From assembly GCF_019703515.2 (NCBI RefSeq), contig NC_059382.1, positions 14,611,001 to 14,675,000 on the forward strand: 64,000 nt of DNA. The letters are read 5' to 3'. Below the pieces are notes generated by a model. It was not told the origin of the DNA and made no database searches. It saw only the letters and a list, made by a program, of their open reading frames with translations. The position numbers and the translations under genes were made by a program. The DNA is from Myxocyprinus asiaticus. Taxonomy: Eukaryota; Chordata; Actinopteri; Cypriniformes; Catostomidae. This document shows, piece by piece, positions 1 to 10,787 of the stretch (position 1 is the stretch's first letter; each line of letters starts with the position of its first letter).

Positions 1-196
1 TCCAAAGCCACAGAGAACGGTTTGCCCAGTTGTTGGAGCATTTCTCAATATTATTACTTTAAGAAAACCTATCCTGAAATGACAGTCTGCTGATTATTTG
101 TTATGTAGAGAAAGGAGTTACTCTGTCCAAAGCTCTTCCCATGCACCACTCTGGGAGCTGTTTTGAGGTAAGCTGTTGAACCTCCGCCCCCATTTT

Positions 197-200
197 AGGT

Positions 201-289
<89 letters not shown>

Positions 290-290
290 T
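197..290. repeat. (AT)n-(AC)n microsatellite
   Basis: Uninterrupted AT dinucleotides followed by a short AC run. It abuts the left end of the Tc1-type element that starts at 296. Confidence 0.95.
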
Positions 291-295
291 ACATA

Positions 296-829
296 CACTA
301 CCGGTCAAAAGTTTTGAAACACTTGACTGAAATGTTTCTCATGATCTTACAAATCTTTTGATCTGAAGGCGTATGCTTAAATATTTTAAATTAGTTTTGT
401 AGACAAAAATATAATTGTGCCACCATATTAATTTATTTAATTACAAAACTAAAATTGTATTTAAAAAAAAAAAAGTTTGAAATGTATGACTTGGACCAAA
501 TAATAAAGAAAAGCAGCCAATAAGTGCCCAACATAGATGGGAACTCCTTCAATACTGTTTAAAAAGCATCCCAGGGTGATACCTCAAGAAGTTGGTTGAG
601 AAAATGTCAAGAGTATATGTCTGCAAATTCTAGGCAAAGGGTGACTACTTTGAAAGATGCTAAAATATAACACAGTTTTGATTTATTTTGGATTTTTAGT
701 CACAACATAATTCCCATAGTTCCATTTATGTTATTCCATAGTTTTGATGACTTAACTATAATTCTAAAATGTGAAAAAAAAATAAAAATAATAAAGAATG
801 AGTAAGTGTTTCAAAACTTTTGACTGGTA

Positions 830-832
<3 letters not shown>
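296..832. mobile_element. Non-autonomous Tc1/mariner-type element
   Basis: Terminal inverted repeats begin CACTACCGGTCAAAAGTTTT on the left and end with the complement (CAAAACTTTTGACTGGTAGTG) on the right. The left end follows TA. At 537 bp with no long frame, it is a deletion derivative. It sits between two TA-rich microsatellites, consistent with insertion at TA. Confidence 0.8.

Positions 833-914
<82 letters not shown>
833..914. repeat. (TA)n microsatellite
   Basis: Roughly 80 bp of TA dinucleotides begin right at the outer end of the Tc1-type element. Confidence 0.95.
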
Positions 915-917
<3 letters not shown>

Positions 918-1089
918 TAATCATACTTTCTTTTTATTCCAATCCATTTATTTTTATTTTTAATTTGATCTTTTCAGTTATTTCTACTATTGGTTATAAT
1001 TGAGTTTCCCTACAGTTCTAGTCTTATACAGAACTTTGGGTCACTTTATGTTGTTGTTTTTTTAATGCATTTTATAAATAACTTGAAAA

Positions 1090-1275
1090 CAGTGCCAAAA
1101 AGTATCATGGCATTACCATGTTTTTGTGGGCATGGTAACAGGTAACATGGTAATAATACCATAAATTGTTATGTACCTTGGAGAACTAAAATACCATGGT
1201 ATATGAATATGGTAATCATTTAATGCTATGATATTACCATATTATAACTTGACTGTACCATGAAAATGGTTGAAA
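1090..1275. repeat. TACCATGGTA-rich interspersed repeat, copy 1
   Basis: Many copies of the palindromic words CCATGGTA, TACCATG and ATGGTAA are scattered through about 185 bp. Similar stretches occur near 17595-17845, 37890-37990 and 46540-46660, which suggests a degraded repeat family. Confidence 0.5.
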
Positions 1276-1353
1276 GGAATGGGCTCACACTATAATAAAA
1301 ATCCTTTCTAAGGTTAAGTTAAACACAACAAGTAATGACAAGAGCTCACAAAC

Positions 1354-1459
1354 CTGCTTGCTTGGCATCATTAGGTTTGATGCAGCGCACGTAAGACGGC
1401 TCCTTAGACATCAGGATTTCCATCAACTTCGCCAGGCTGTTCTTGAACTGCGTCGCTGT
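1354..1459 (-). CDS. myo1c: myo1c exon 18 (last exon seen in window)
   Basis: The exon encodes [20 protein letters not shown] and [15 protein letters not shown], ending in phase 1 (GCA G|gtttgt). YVRCIKPN lies just before the SH helix of the motor. The donor is a less common GTTTGT. Mammalian MYO1C has V where the first T stands. The next exon, expected to begin with converter residues, was not found in 1-1353. Confidence 0.95.
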
Positions 1460-2159
1460 CTGGTCACAGTGAGTCAACGGAGTGAGGAATAAGAAAGAGA
1501 CAGGCAGTGAGAAATCAGCGAGAACACAAGTCCCAGTGTTCAGGTCTGGCCAGGCAGTGACAATGTGGGAGAAGGTAGCAGTCAACAATGCAAGCAAACA
1601 ACTAAACAACAGCAGCCCACCCACTCTCAGCCAATGGGGTTCTGCAGAGTGGGTGTCAGGGCATTCCTCACAGTGTGGGTGACAAGCAGATTCTCAATCT
1701 CATGGACAGAGGCCAAGTTTCTTAGGTTTATGTAGAAGTACTGCTATGAATGTGGATTTGAGGTGCCTGATTCACAAAAAATCATTCTTTTGAATTGGAT
1801 ATGAATTGGATGATTAGGTCAAAACGATTCACAATGTTTGTAAATCACTAAACTGTAAGAGAGAACTTTGTATGAGAGTAAAAATGTGTGGTGAATGACA
1901 TGTAGGGACCATAAAAAAGCACAACTGTCTGTACAGTATATCTGCTTGTCTGACCAATGGGAGAGTGCTTGGGAAACCTGTTTGAAAACAGTGACGCAGA
2001 AAATACACACGTCACCATCAACTAAAAATGTATGTTACTAGGGCAGGGTGATATCGATGATAAACTTTTGAGTCGTTTTTGATATTTAGCCTATGTTCTA
2101 CATCTAGACGATCGGATCAGGTACGTGTCGCTAAAAACACAAGCAGTTCAGCAAAGTTA

Positions 2160-2310
2160 CTATATACAGACAATTAGCTTCCTGAATCACAGTCATTAAT
2201 TCAGCCGGTTAGGAAGTATTAGCTGGCTAGCCGCTACCTAGCCCTGCTGTCATGTAAACCAGTAATGAGGCTAGGTAGCTGCTAGCTAGCTAGTAAGCTA
2301 TCTGGCTAAT
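2160..2310. repeat. GCTAGC palindrome-rich stretch
   Basis: Dense GCTAGC, CTAGCTAG and CTACCTAG words form imperfect inverted copies around 2220-2310. It may be the remains of a foldback element. No coding signal was found. Confidence 0.35.
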
Positions 2311-2741
2311 ATGAAATCATTGTGCACTGAACAAGACAGTACTGACAATACAATACAGCTACCAACTGAACACAACAGCAACCCTGACATCAACACCACT
2401 GCTGTTTATTTATGTACTATTATTTAGTTAAAACATTTTTCATGATCCATAGCTTTGTCACGTTTGCTAATTTTTTGACACAGGCAAGAAAGTCTCTCAG
2501 TGGGTGTAATGACTTTTTAGGCTACAGCAATTATGTCATGTACGTGCGGGTTAATTAGCTGACACACGTCGGGCCAAAACCAGGATGAAAAACATTGTCA
2601 GAAACTTAAAAACTAAATGTATATCATGTATAACTGACTGGAAGAACCAGTTCACTAAAATGAATCAGATTTCCCAACACTAATGTGGATTGTGGTTATA
2701 TATTGCAAAACATTGAGAATAAAAACACAACAGGGCTTTAC

Positions 2742-2822
2742 CGTTTCAGGGCGCTTCTTGTCTGTAAGCTCTTCCCGGTCAAAACACTGAGTGAGGATTT
2801 TATTTTCGGAGATACACATGAC
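2742..2822 (-). CDS. myo1c: myo1c exon 17 (loop 2 region)
   Basis: There are 27 codons, VMCISENKILTQCFDREELT, then DKKRPET. The segment spans the actin-contacting loop 2 (DKKRPET). Junctions are tacag|GTC and ACG|gtaaag, phase 0. Confidence 0.95.
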
Positions 2823-2958
2823 CTGTACATACAGACACATATATACATATCCATTCAGGCAAACAGATTCAGGCTACTATAATAAAAGTTTGAAATTCTA
2901 ACAAAGAGGAGGTGTTTATCTTATTGTATATTATTTTGTTATGGGCCTACTCCCTCAC

Positions 2959-3005
2959 CTCCTTCAGGTTTCTGAAAAGGAGATCATTGTTCTTGTCCAG
3001 GAAGC
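2959..3005 (-). CDS. myo1c: myo1c exon 16 (motor, mini-exon)
   Basis: This 47-nt exon encodes GFLDKNNDLLFRNLKE, the conserved segment before loop 2 in class I myosins. Junctions are ttctag|GC and GAG|gtgagg. It is too short to show up as an open frame alone but is unambiguous by phase and motif. Confidence 0.95.
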
Positions 3006-3148
3006 CTAGAAGTTGGAAAATACACATTGACGTCAGTCAGCGCTCAGACTGGGAAAATGTTGTGGGCATAAGAGCCCGCTCTTGTTTAACGACTGCTTCA
3101 CTCTCTCCATTTCATAATTTTTCCCCTGCCCTCTATCCAATAACTCAC

Positions 3149-3243
3149 CGTTCACATTGTAGTTGACTTCTCCTGCGTAGTGAAGCAGCCTGAACTCTTC
3201 GCGACCCATCACTTTGCGGGTTTTTCCATCAGCCAGCTTGTGA
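3149..3243 (-). CDS. myo1c: myo1c exon 15 (actin-binding region)
   Basis: The exon encodes [20 protein letters not shown], then [21 protein letters not shown] is the conserved helix-strand of the lower 50K domain. The exon is 95 nt, with phase 2 in and phase 1 out (AAC G|gtgagt). Confidence 0.96.
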
Positions 3244-3682
3244 CTGTAATATAGTGCAGATACAGGTGCATAAATATCATACGTATAGCTTCTAATGTGC
3301 TCACGATATGATTAACATATAATAATAATTAGTCTGAATCATAAATACACATCTTTTCTAAAGGGATAAAGGCTTTATTCACACAAATCTGATTTGGTTT
3401 TCAAATCCGATCTTTAGCACTGACTTTCTGCAAATTGTCATTTTGCAAATTACTATAGTAATGGTGTCAGAAAAGAGGATGGAAAACTTTTATCATGACA
3501 TATTGTATCTAAAACCATTGATTCATTCACTCATTTACTATTCATAAAGTGAATGTCACAAAGTCTGCTATATGCTCCGGACAATATATAGTACACTTTA
3601 TATGATGTTACATATGCGTTGCAACCCTAATTATGAAAATAAACTACTTCCAATACATCCTACATCCAATCGGACCATATAT

Positions 3683-4225
3683 GCTGTGTTCCATTGAAGT
3701 CGGATATGGGATATTCCTACTTGATATCTCAGATTTCCAACCATAAAGGCATTCCATTGCCAGATGCTTGGAAGATGACGTTTAAGGAAACAAAACTGCA
3801 ACGCTCTCATTATCTTAGCAGGGGTTTGACTGTCACCAGAGACGTCTCTTAGTAACCCAATTGATAAACAATGCTGCAACCCTAGCATTTGTGCTACAGA
3901 TGTATGATTAATCTACCATGTTTTATACACCTGTCTCTGCAGATGTTTGTTAAACAAGCTTTAATATCACGTAATGTAGGAGCTTTGACTCACTGATCGA
4001 ATAATAAAATACAATTATTAAAAGTGAATGTTTATCAATTACTTTGTATATCTCCCTGGTGCGGACATGTTTGTGTAACGTAATGCACATGCATCTCGGC
4101 GAAATCAGAGTTGAAGATTTCCGCACAAGTTTATAAGTTGGAAATCTGACTACAAGAGGTGTTCCAATTTTCCTAGTAGGAAGATGGAAATTACGACTTT
4201 CCGAGTTGAATGGAATGAAGCATTA
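3683..4225. mobile_element. Possible non-autonomous element with inverted ends
   Basis: The left end (TGTTCCATTGAAGTCGGATA) and the complement of the right end (CATTCCATTCAACTCGGAAA) are related. Both carry CTACT and TTTCCAAC words further in. It lies in the intron between exons 14 and 15. No transposase frame and no clear target duplication were found. Confidence 0.4.
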
Positions 4226-4407
4226 GACTGAGACAGATTGGATTGGATTAACACATTGATTTTAAACCACATACAGTTGGATCTAGTTTGTATTTCATGT
4301 GTTTTTTTGCTGTTCGGACTACAAAGTGGATTAGATTTGTATAAAAAAAAAAATCAGATTTTTTCTGCCTGTCTGAATAAAACCAAAGGGAAAGTGTTGT
4401 GACTGAC

Positions 4408-4499
4408 GTTAGGAAGTGGGCGTGACCACCGACAGAATTCTCCAGCTTCTCCAGGAAGGTGATGTCACTGGCATCTCCAGGTCGCAAACACTCCTCATC
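4408..4499 (-). CDS. myo1c: myo1c exon 14 (motor)
   Basis: This 92-nt exon encodes [20 protein letters not shown], then [10 protein letters not shown]. It ends in phase 2 (CTA AC|gtcagt), finishing Thr with exon 15. DEECLRPG is the conserved strut and lower 50K segment. Confidence 0.96.
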
Positions 4500-4587
4500 C
4501 TGCAGAGAGAGAGGAGCAATTTTAAGCCTAAGACGTTTAAACTGAACTATGATGTCACTGATGAAAGTTCTAAGATAGCATTCTCAC

Positions 4588-4668
4588 CAAGATGGAAATG
4601 ATTCCTTTGAACTTCTCCTCCACAAGATCACAAATGATCTTGTTGTTAAAATATTGCACAGGCTCCCA
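4588..4668 (-). CDS. myo1c: myo1c exon 13 (motor)
   Basis: There are 27 codons, [19 protein letters not shown] through FKGIISIL, phase 0 at both ends (ctctag|TGG, TTG|gtgaga). It is identical in layout to vertebrate Myo1c. Confidence 0.97.
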
Positions 4669-5027
4669 CTAGAGAACAAAAAAAACTGTGAGAATTAACA
4701 TTATTGCATCTGCAATAAGTGGAAAACATTCAAGATTTGTGGTGGTATTTTTGCCATAAACATTTAAGGAATCCAAAATCAAGTGCATTCCCAGCTCACC
4801 CACATATCAAGGCCACAAACAGGCTTTAACAGTGTCAGTGTCATAATGTTTTGTTGGCACTGTCAGAAGTCAGCATTACCATATTAACTGCATAAAACAA
4901 AGCCCACAACACATGTTTGCCTATAATGTGCCCTTTGAGCTGTGGGTAAGACCCCATTCCACCACCCCGCACATGAGTCACAAATGATGAGCTGTATGTA
5001 CAAGTGTGCGTGAGGGGGAATTCTTAC

Positions 5028-5133
5028 CGTGATTCCCTCTGCTTCATACTCATCCTGCTCTGACTTCAGAGTCAGCTCAATGAAGAGCTGCTGCAGCTTC
5101 TCATTACAATAGTTGATACAAAACTGCTCGAAA
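5028..5133 (-). CDS. myo1c: myo1c exon 12 (relay helix)
   Basis: The exon encodes [20 protein letters not shown], then [15 protein letters not shown], the relay helix that couples the active site to the converter. The acceptor (ctatctag|T) lies inside a GATA/TATC tetranucleotide repeat at about 5134-5162, so the microsatellite supplies the acceptor AG and upstream tract. The donor is ACG|gtaaga. Confidence 0.97.
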
Positions 5134-5163
5134 CTAGATAGATAGACAGATAGATAGATAGAT
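5134..5163. repeat. (GATA)n microsatellite at a splice acceptor
   Basis: GATA/GACA tetranucleotides directly flank exon 12. On the minus strand they read TATC repeats ending CTATCTAG, which is the acceptor used. Confidence 0.85.
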
Positions 5164-5311
5164 GAAAAAAATATCAAATGTGATGTTTTTCAGATTCAAA
5201 GTTAAACAAGATGAAGACAAACACTGTAGATGCAATATTATACTGCCAACTAAATTATATGATCTGTGTATAACCAAAAACCCAAACAAAAGAAAAAAAC
5301 ATTCACTCTAC

Positions 5312-5391
5312 CTGTTGTTCTGAAAGACCTCAAAACCATAGATGTCCAACAGACCGATTACTGAGGCATTTTTACTGTTGAATGAATCATC
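5312..5391 (-). CDS. myo1c: myo1c exon 11 (switch II)
   Basis: This 80-nt exon encodes DDSFNSKNASVIGLLDIY and GFEVFQNN. DIYGFEVF is switch II and the start of the relay helix. It ends in phase 2 (AAC AG|gtagag), completing Ser with exon 12. The short DDSFNSKNAS loop is variable among homologues. Confidence 0.97.
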
Positions 5392-5650
5392 CTGTGAGAA
5401 ATTAAAACCACAGAAATGTTCAACAACATGTTGTTTAGACTAAACACACACAGACTGTAACATCATATGGTGAGAATGTACTCCAATAACACCCTTTGAA
5501 AACTTAAGTAATCAGTGGTGTACCATTTGTAAGGCTTCTCCACGAGGAGGCGCCAAATATTTACATTTAGCAGTTGGCTTCTGTCAAGAGTTTTTATAAA
5601 GCCATTGGCCTGATAGTGCATCAAACAACGGAATAAGTCTGCGGCCATAC

Positions 5651-5770
5651 CTTCAAGGCTAGCGAGTCGTTAATTTTGTTGACCAGCCAAGAAAAAGTAC
5701 GTCCATATATGGCTTTAGATAAGGCATCTCGTGCTGAGGCGGCCTGCTCTTGATTCAAGGGGCTCATTAG
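5651..5770 (-). CDS. myo1c: myo1c exon 10 (motor)
   Basis: There are 40 codons, [19 protein letters not shown], then [18 protein letters not shown] to [20 protein letters not shown] is a core myosin head signature. Junctions are ttgcag|CTA and AAG|gtatgg, phase 0. Confidence 0.97.
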
Positions 5771-6054
5771 CTGCAACACAAACAGTGGAATAGTGGGAAA
5801 CATTCCAAAAAACTTGATAGATACTGTACATATTTAAAACTTTTCTACGAACCCTCTGATAGACTGACAAAATATTCAGCCTACCTAAATAACTGAGAAA
5901 AAAAAAACTTTTCTGAAGAAAATTTGAAGTCTTGCCTGAGCAAAACTCAATATCATGATGTAAAGGTGTTGTAGGTGGTTACCAAGGTATTGGTGTTCCG
6001 AGTGGCTTTTAGCATGTTGCTATGTTGTTGCCAGGGCCACTTACTGGTCCAAGT

Positions 6055-6776
6055 TAAAGGAATCGTTTACTCAGATATGAAAATTCTCTCATCATTTACT
6101 CACCCTCATGCCATCCCAGATGTGTCTTTCTTCTGCAGAACACAAATGAAGATTTTAAGAAGAATATCTCAGCTCTGTAGGTCCATACAATGCAAGTGAG
6201 TGGTCACAAGAACTCTGAAGCTCCAAAACGCACGTACAGGCAGCATAATAGTAATCCACATGACCCTAGTGGTTAAATCCATGTATTCAGAAGTTATATG
6301 ACAGGTGTGGGTGAGAAACAGATCAATGTTTAAGTCCTTTTTTTTTTTTTTTTTTTTTAACTATAAATCACTACCGTAGACCAGCCCCGACCAGTAGGTG
6401 GCGATATGCATGAAGACCACGAATCGCCAAAAAACTAAATAAGAATGAGGAAATGAAAGTGAAAGTGGAGATTTATAGTAGAAAAGAACTTAAATACTGA
6501 TCTGTTCCTCACCCACACCTATTATATCACTTCTGAAGACATTGATTTAACCACTGAAATTGTATGGATTATTTTTATGCTGCCTTTATGTGCTTTTTGG
6601 AGCTTCAAATTTCTGACCACCATTCACTTGCATTGCATGGACCTACAGAGCTGAAATATTCTTCTAAAAATCAGTTGCTTGTTTTCTGCAGAAAAAAGAA
6701 ATTCATACACTTCTGACATGGCATAAGGGTGAGTAAATGAGGAATTTTTATTTTTGGGTGAACTTTCCCTTCAAAA
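6055..6776. mobile_element. Palindromic (foldback) MITE, complete copy
   Basis: The left arm (TTAAAGGAATCGTTTACTC...) and right arm (...GTGAACTTTCCCTTCAA) are long imperfect inverted repeats of about 300 bp each. They share landmarks: TCATTTACTCACCCTCATG, CAGCTCTGTAGGTCCATACA and AAGGCAGCATAA, repeated in complement. A short spacer around 6360-6465 contains the GGTGGCGATATGCATGAAG core. There is no coding capacity. It is the most intact of at least nine related copies in the window. Confidence 0.8.
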
Positions 6777-7244
6777 GAGCCCACTTCCAAACTTCTGTTA
6801 TAGTCTGGTCCCTAGATATAGGTTGTTTGTTTGCTTTTTAATGCTATGCCAGCTTCTATGGTTATTTTCATGGCAAAATGAAGGTAAAATATTATAATAG
6901 CTATGTTTTAAAAATCAATTTTAAAATCTCATTTTGGACTGACTTAGTTAAAAACATTTTCAAGTGTGTCATCGAAAGATATCGCTTGAGTCCCTCCTTC
7001 AATATAAGACTATGGGATATTTTTTCACTCCTTGTATAGTTCCCCAGACAAAAATCTAGTCTAATCGCTTTGAATGGTAATTGCACTCCTCTTCTTATAA
7101 AAGCCACAGGATTTAACTAAAGAAAAGAAACTAAAAACATTTTTATACTAGGGTTAGGGGTTTGTTAAAAAGGAATATTAATAGCAATGCTTGCCTTAGC
7201 GAACAATACTAATAAATATGTATTAATAATAAAGAGGAACATAC

Positions 7245-7316
7245 CTCTTCTCCTTTGGCACTGATCTTTTTATGTGTTAGAGCCTCTTTCAGAACACTGC
7301 CATCCACACCTAACAA
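7245..7316 (-). CDS. myo1c: myo1c exon 9 (motor)
   Basis: There are 24 codons, LLGVDGSVLKEALTHKKI and SAKGEE, with phase 0 at both ends. The final Glu-Glu precedes the DALSK block of the next exon by about 16 residues. That is the TEDS-rule position, so this motor carries a constitutive acidic residue there instead of a phosphorylatable Ser/Thr, as known for vertebrate Myo1c. Confidence 0.96.
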
Positions 7317-7479
7317 CTGCAATATTACAAATACACACAAAAAACGCGCATAAAATAACATCACAAAAATGTCTCCAACAAATTTAAGGAAAAGGTAACA
7401 AAGTTTCATTATAGGTTTAAACACAGAGGTTTTGCACATGTTGCCATAAACCCATGATTTAAATAAACTGGCCTCATAC

Positions 7480-7593
7480 CCTGGCTAAGTATTTAATCTG
7501 TGTTTCTGTAGTAATGTAAGAACTGCCACTGTCCTCTCCTCCATACTGGACATTTCCCAAGTGTAGTACACTGGCAATAATGTTCAAAAGCTC
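7480..7593 (-). CDS. myo1c: myo1c exon 8 (motor)
   Basis: There are 38 codons, ELLNIIASVLHLGNVQYGG through TQIKYLAR. IASVLHLGN is a strongly conserved head motif. The acceptor is ctgcag|GAG and the donor AGG|gtatga, phase 0. The variable YGGEDSGSSYITTE stretch is a surface loop. Confidence 0.96.
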
Positions 7594-7769
7594 CTGCAGA
7601 AAAAGAAAAAAGGAAGGGCTGTAACTGAGAGTAAAGAAAATAAGTATACTGTATTTAATACAACTTGCATATTAAACTTTGTAATTCTGAAGATAAAGTG
7701 TATATTTTGTGCCACTAGTGTCACTAAATGAAAAAATAATTGTTTCAAATCACTCCCCCTGACTCCCAT

Positions 7770-8090
7770 TGGTCATCCTAACAGATAGTCCCACCTATGC
7801 CATTGGTTGAGCCAGTTTTGCAGTGTTGGGCTGGTTGGGATGCTCTAACAAACAGAGCAATACTTCGCACCGCAGAGCCACACTGTTTACACTTTTCAGG
7901 AATATCCACCTACAAATAGCTTACTTATAGTTCATGACAACTCACTAAAAAAATTTACCTTTTTAATGTGGGTATGACATATTTATAGGATATTGGTCTT
8001 GGTGGAATAGATCTGCTATGCTGCTGCAGAGCAAGTACAGAGAGAGACTTGCTACTGCTAGAACATACACAGACATTTAATTATGTGGAC
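7770..8090. other. Intronic DNA, no feature seen
   Basis: This is the intron between exons 7 and 8, left of the hAT-like element. It has ordinary AT-rich sequence and no repeat or coding signal that I could define. Confidence 0.5.
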
Positions 8091-8516
8091 TAGAAGTCGA
8101 CAGATCGTGGATTTTGCCAATAGCGATTACTAAGGTAGTGGGAAAGCCCGATAACTGATTAATCGGTCGATAGTTATTAAAACTGGTTTATAGAATGTAA
8201 AAACATTTTTTTTTTTTATTATTCCTTAATACGACAGGCACAGACAAAGAGTCCTAAATAAATCATATCCCAGATGCATTTTATTGTTCAACCAAAATCC
8301 CCAAAATAACCAGAAAAATATAAGATTTGGTGCATAATGCAAGACTTTTAAATATAAATAAGCCCGAAACACACCGGGGACTCTTATTCTGAAATGATGA
8401 ACTGATGAAAAAACTATCGGGAACTATCGTCATAGATTTTTGCCAATAATGAGAGTTCCAAAAAGCAACTATCGGCACCGATTAATTGGTAAAACCGATA
8501 TATCGGCCGTCTTCTA
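8091..8516. mobile_element. Small hAT-like non-autonomous element
   Basis: The ends read TAGAAGTCGACAGAT... and ...CGGCCGTCTTCTA, imperfect inverted repeats. Flanks ATGTGGAC (8083-8090) and ATGCGGAC (8517-8524) form an 8-bp target duplication with one mismatch, the size made by hAT transposases. The interior holds CGATAA and ACCGATATATCGG words and no frame. Confidence 0.7.
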
Positions 8517-9188
8517 ATGCGGACATGCTGCTGCTGCACAACTAAACAAACACAAGACATGCTGCATCAGACATGTATGACATGCTGCTGCACAATTAGA
8601 CATAAATACAATCCTCATGTAACATATCTAGACAAGTGAAGCTGGGGAGGAGGACGGTTTTAGAGAAAACTCTAACAGCGCGCAGCATTGAAACCGACTT
8701 ATTTGCAAACGAAGCAAATTTAAATGTTAGGCAAAGAGAGAGTACACAAGTTGATTGGCTACCTGATTACACATCAAAGGGCCTATCAGCTTACACTATG
8801 TGGGTCGACTGGCTTGACATATTGCATGTGAGCGAGCTGCTTGGCTAGCAGATAAGTTCAAAGAACCTTTCAGCTTGCACCATGTTGAGTTTCATGCCTG
8901 AACTTTGTCATTTTTCTGGGATAGTAGAAAATATTTTAACATTGAAAAACAGACTCCACACAAGAGTTAGCAATCAGCATCTCTTTTGTGTTGTCAAGAA
9001 AAATTATCTGTCTTTCAGATAACACCATGCAAACAAACACAGTTGGATGCACATATACAGTACACACAGAAGGGCTCTGGCTCTGTGGCCAGATATAGAG
9101 GAAAAACTTTTGCTTTCTGTTAATTACAGAAGAACGTTGATTCATTCTATATAGTGTTTGTATTTGGCGATTGGTTGGTTGCTCATAC

Positions 9189-9287
9189 CTCCACTTCATC
9201 ATCAGTGAAGCCAATGATGCTCAAGGCTTTCCTCACCAACTTCCAGTCATTGCGGTCGTTTATGGAGCTCACTTTGGGACAGTTACC
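9189..9287 (-). CDS. myo1c: myo1c exon 7 (motor)
   Basis: There are 33 codons, [19 protein letters not shown] through [11 protein letters not shown], matching the class I myosin helix region after the upper 50K block. Junctions are tttcag|GGT and GAG|gtatga, both phase 0. Confidence 0.96.
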
Positions 9288-9867
9288 CTGAAAAACACAC
9301 AAACAAGCTCACTCAGCAAAAGAGAGGAAACTGGGGGAGGAGGGACTCCTACTGACTTCCTCTATTAAACACCAGGGGAGCGTGAGGAAGGAACAGAGGG
9401 AGATTCCTGCATGTCTGTGGACAAGTGTACATCACAAATGGTCTACTATGAATGCATGTGCTGAACTTAACTACAAAACTACTTAATGCACATTCCTGGT
9501 CTTCTTGTTCATGTTATTCCAAGTAAAAAAAAAAAAGAAAAAAGTTTGTTTTCGTAACCTGTCATCAAAATGTAATTACTTGCTCTGCCTCTGAAACGAA
9601 TTTCCTTTTCAGCCTGATCTCACAAATCACTCTTACTTTTCAACCCCTCCCCTCCAACCACTTGACTGACTTTTTATGATCCAATCATTTACTGTTGGAT
9701 AAAATAAATACGTTTTTTCTTGATGAATATCGTTATACTTTGAAATAAGGTGAGTTGAAAAAAAAAGTTTCATATTGAATTTAATTAACAATTAACAATA
9801 GCTTTCATTTCATTTCTTTTTAGACATCTGCTCTTGTCATAACAAGTGTATGAGGTCTGTCTCTGAC

Positions 9868-10047
9868 CTTCACCAGATACTGGTACTGTTGGGCATTCCT
9901 CTCCAGGCCCAGTCTCCTCAGCAGGTCTTCCTCTCCCCCCTCAATCAGCTGATAGAAGATGTGGAAGTTCCTCTCGCCGTGGCTCTGGTGCACCACACGA
10001 GACTTCTCCAGCAGGTAGTTCAGGATGTGACCGCCCACAGGAGCACC
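9868..10047 (-). CDS. myo1c: myo1c exon 6 (motor, upper 50K)
   Basis: This exon has 60 codons from [19 protein letters not shown] through [15 protein letters not shown] to QYLVK. The LEKSRVV and [10 protein letters not shown] blocks are invariant in myosin heads. Phase is 0 at both ends (ggcag|GGT, AAG|gtcaga). Confidence 0.97.
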
Positions 10048-10130
10048 CTGCCAACGGGGACACCCGGAGCGAGAAGCAGAGGGGATAACAACGGGTTTCT
10101 GACAAGCACGTGCAAGCATGCATATTTTTC

Positions 10131-10162
10131 ACACACACACACACACACACACGCACGCACAT
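10131..10162. repeat. (CA)n microsatellite
   Basis: CA dinucleotides with two CG interruptions (cacgcacgcac), just upstream of exon 6 in the intron. Confidence 0.9.
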
Positions 10163-10706
10163 GCAGGTGGATGCGGCCAAATACCCAACCCAAGGAGAAC
10201 ATTGTAGGGGTAAAGGTGTATCAACAAAAACACATTATTGCTGGTGAACCACAACAATTGAGGCATGTGCTTTGCTTGATGCTTGATAAATTGGGTAGCT
10301 ACTTGTGTAGCTGATGCATAACAGTGTACCACCATTTTTTAATCAACATCAAGATTATAAAATAACATTTACATTAACGTATAGGGGGAAGTGTATATTT
10401 TAGGTCCTGTAACTAGTCCGTTTTTTCCACCATTTTTAATCATATTTTTGCCTTCATATTAAAAGCTCCTGCAGTGTGATTTAAAAGTACATATAATAAT
10501 ATTCTATTCAGTCTCTCAATTAATATCATAAAAGCTGTATGCATTACAATAATATTAATTAAAATAATAATAATAATAATAAAAAGAATTAGCAAAATGC
10601 TCTTTAAAATTATAATGAAGTTTTAGATGGAGTAAAGCATGTCACACCACAGAACTTCCCAAAGTATTTCATGTCAACTACCAACTTTACCTGAGTTAAA
10701 ACTCAC

Positions 10707-10787
10707 CTTGAAATCAAACTGAACGTCCATGTATTTCCCAAAGCGGCTGGAATTGTCATTTCGTAAAGTTTTCGCATTTCCAAAGGC
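10707..10787 (-). CDS. myo1c: myo1c exon 5 (switch I)
   Basis: There are 27 codons, [19 protein letters not shown] through [18 protein letters not shown] is switch I, which coordinates Mg-ATP. Both junctions are phase 0 (ctcag|GCC, AAG|gtgagt). Confidence 0.97.

Noticed and set aside
1346..1624. Exon 18 extended upstream as one long frame to 1624
   Set aside because: Homology stops sharply at the ACCAG|ACA acceptor at 1459; residues beyond it are intronic.
2041..2130. Left end of another hAT-like element (GGGCAGGGTGATATCGATGA)
   Set aside because: Looks like a terminus but I could not find a matching right end or duplication.
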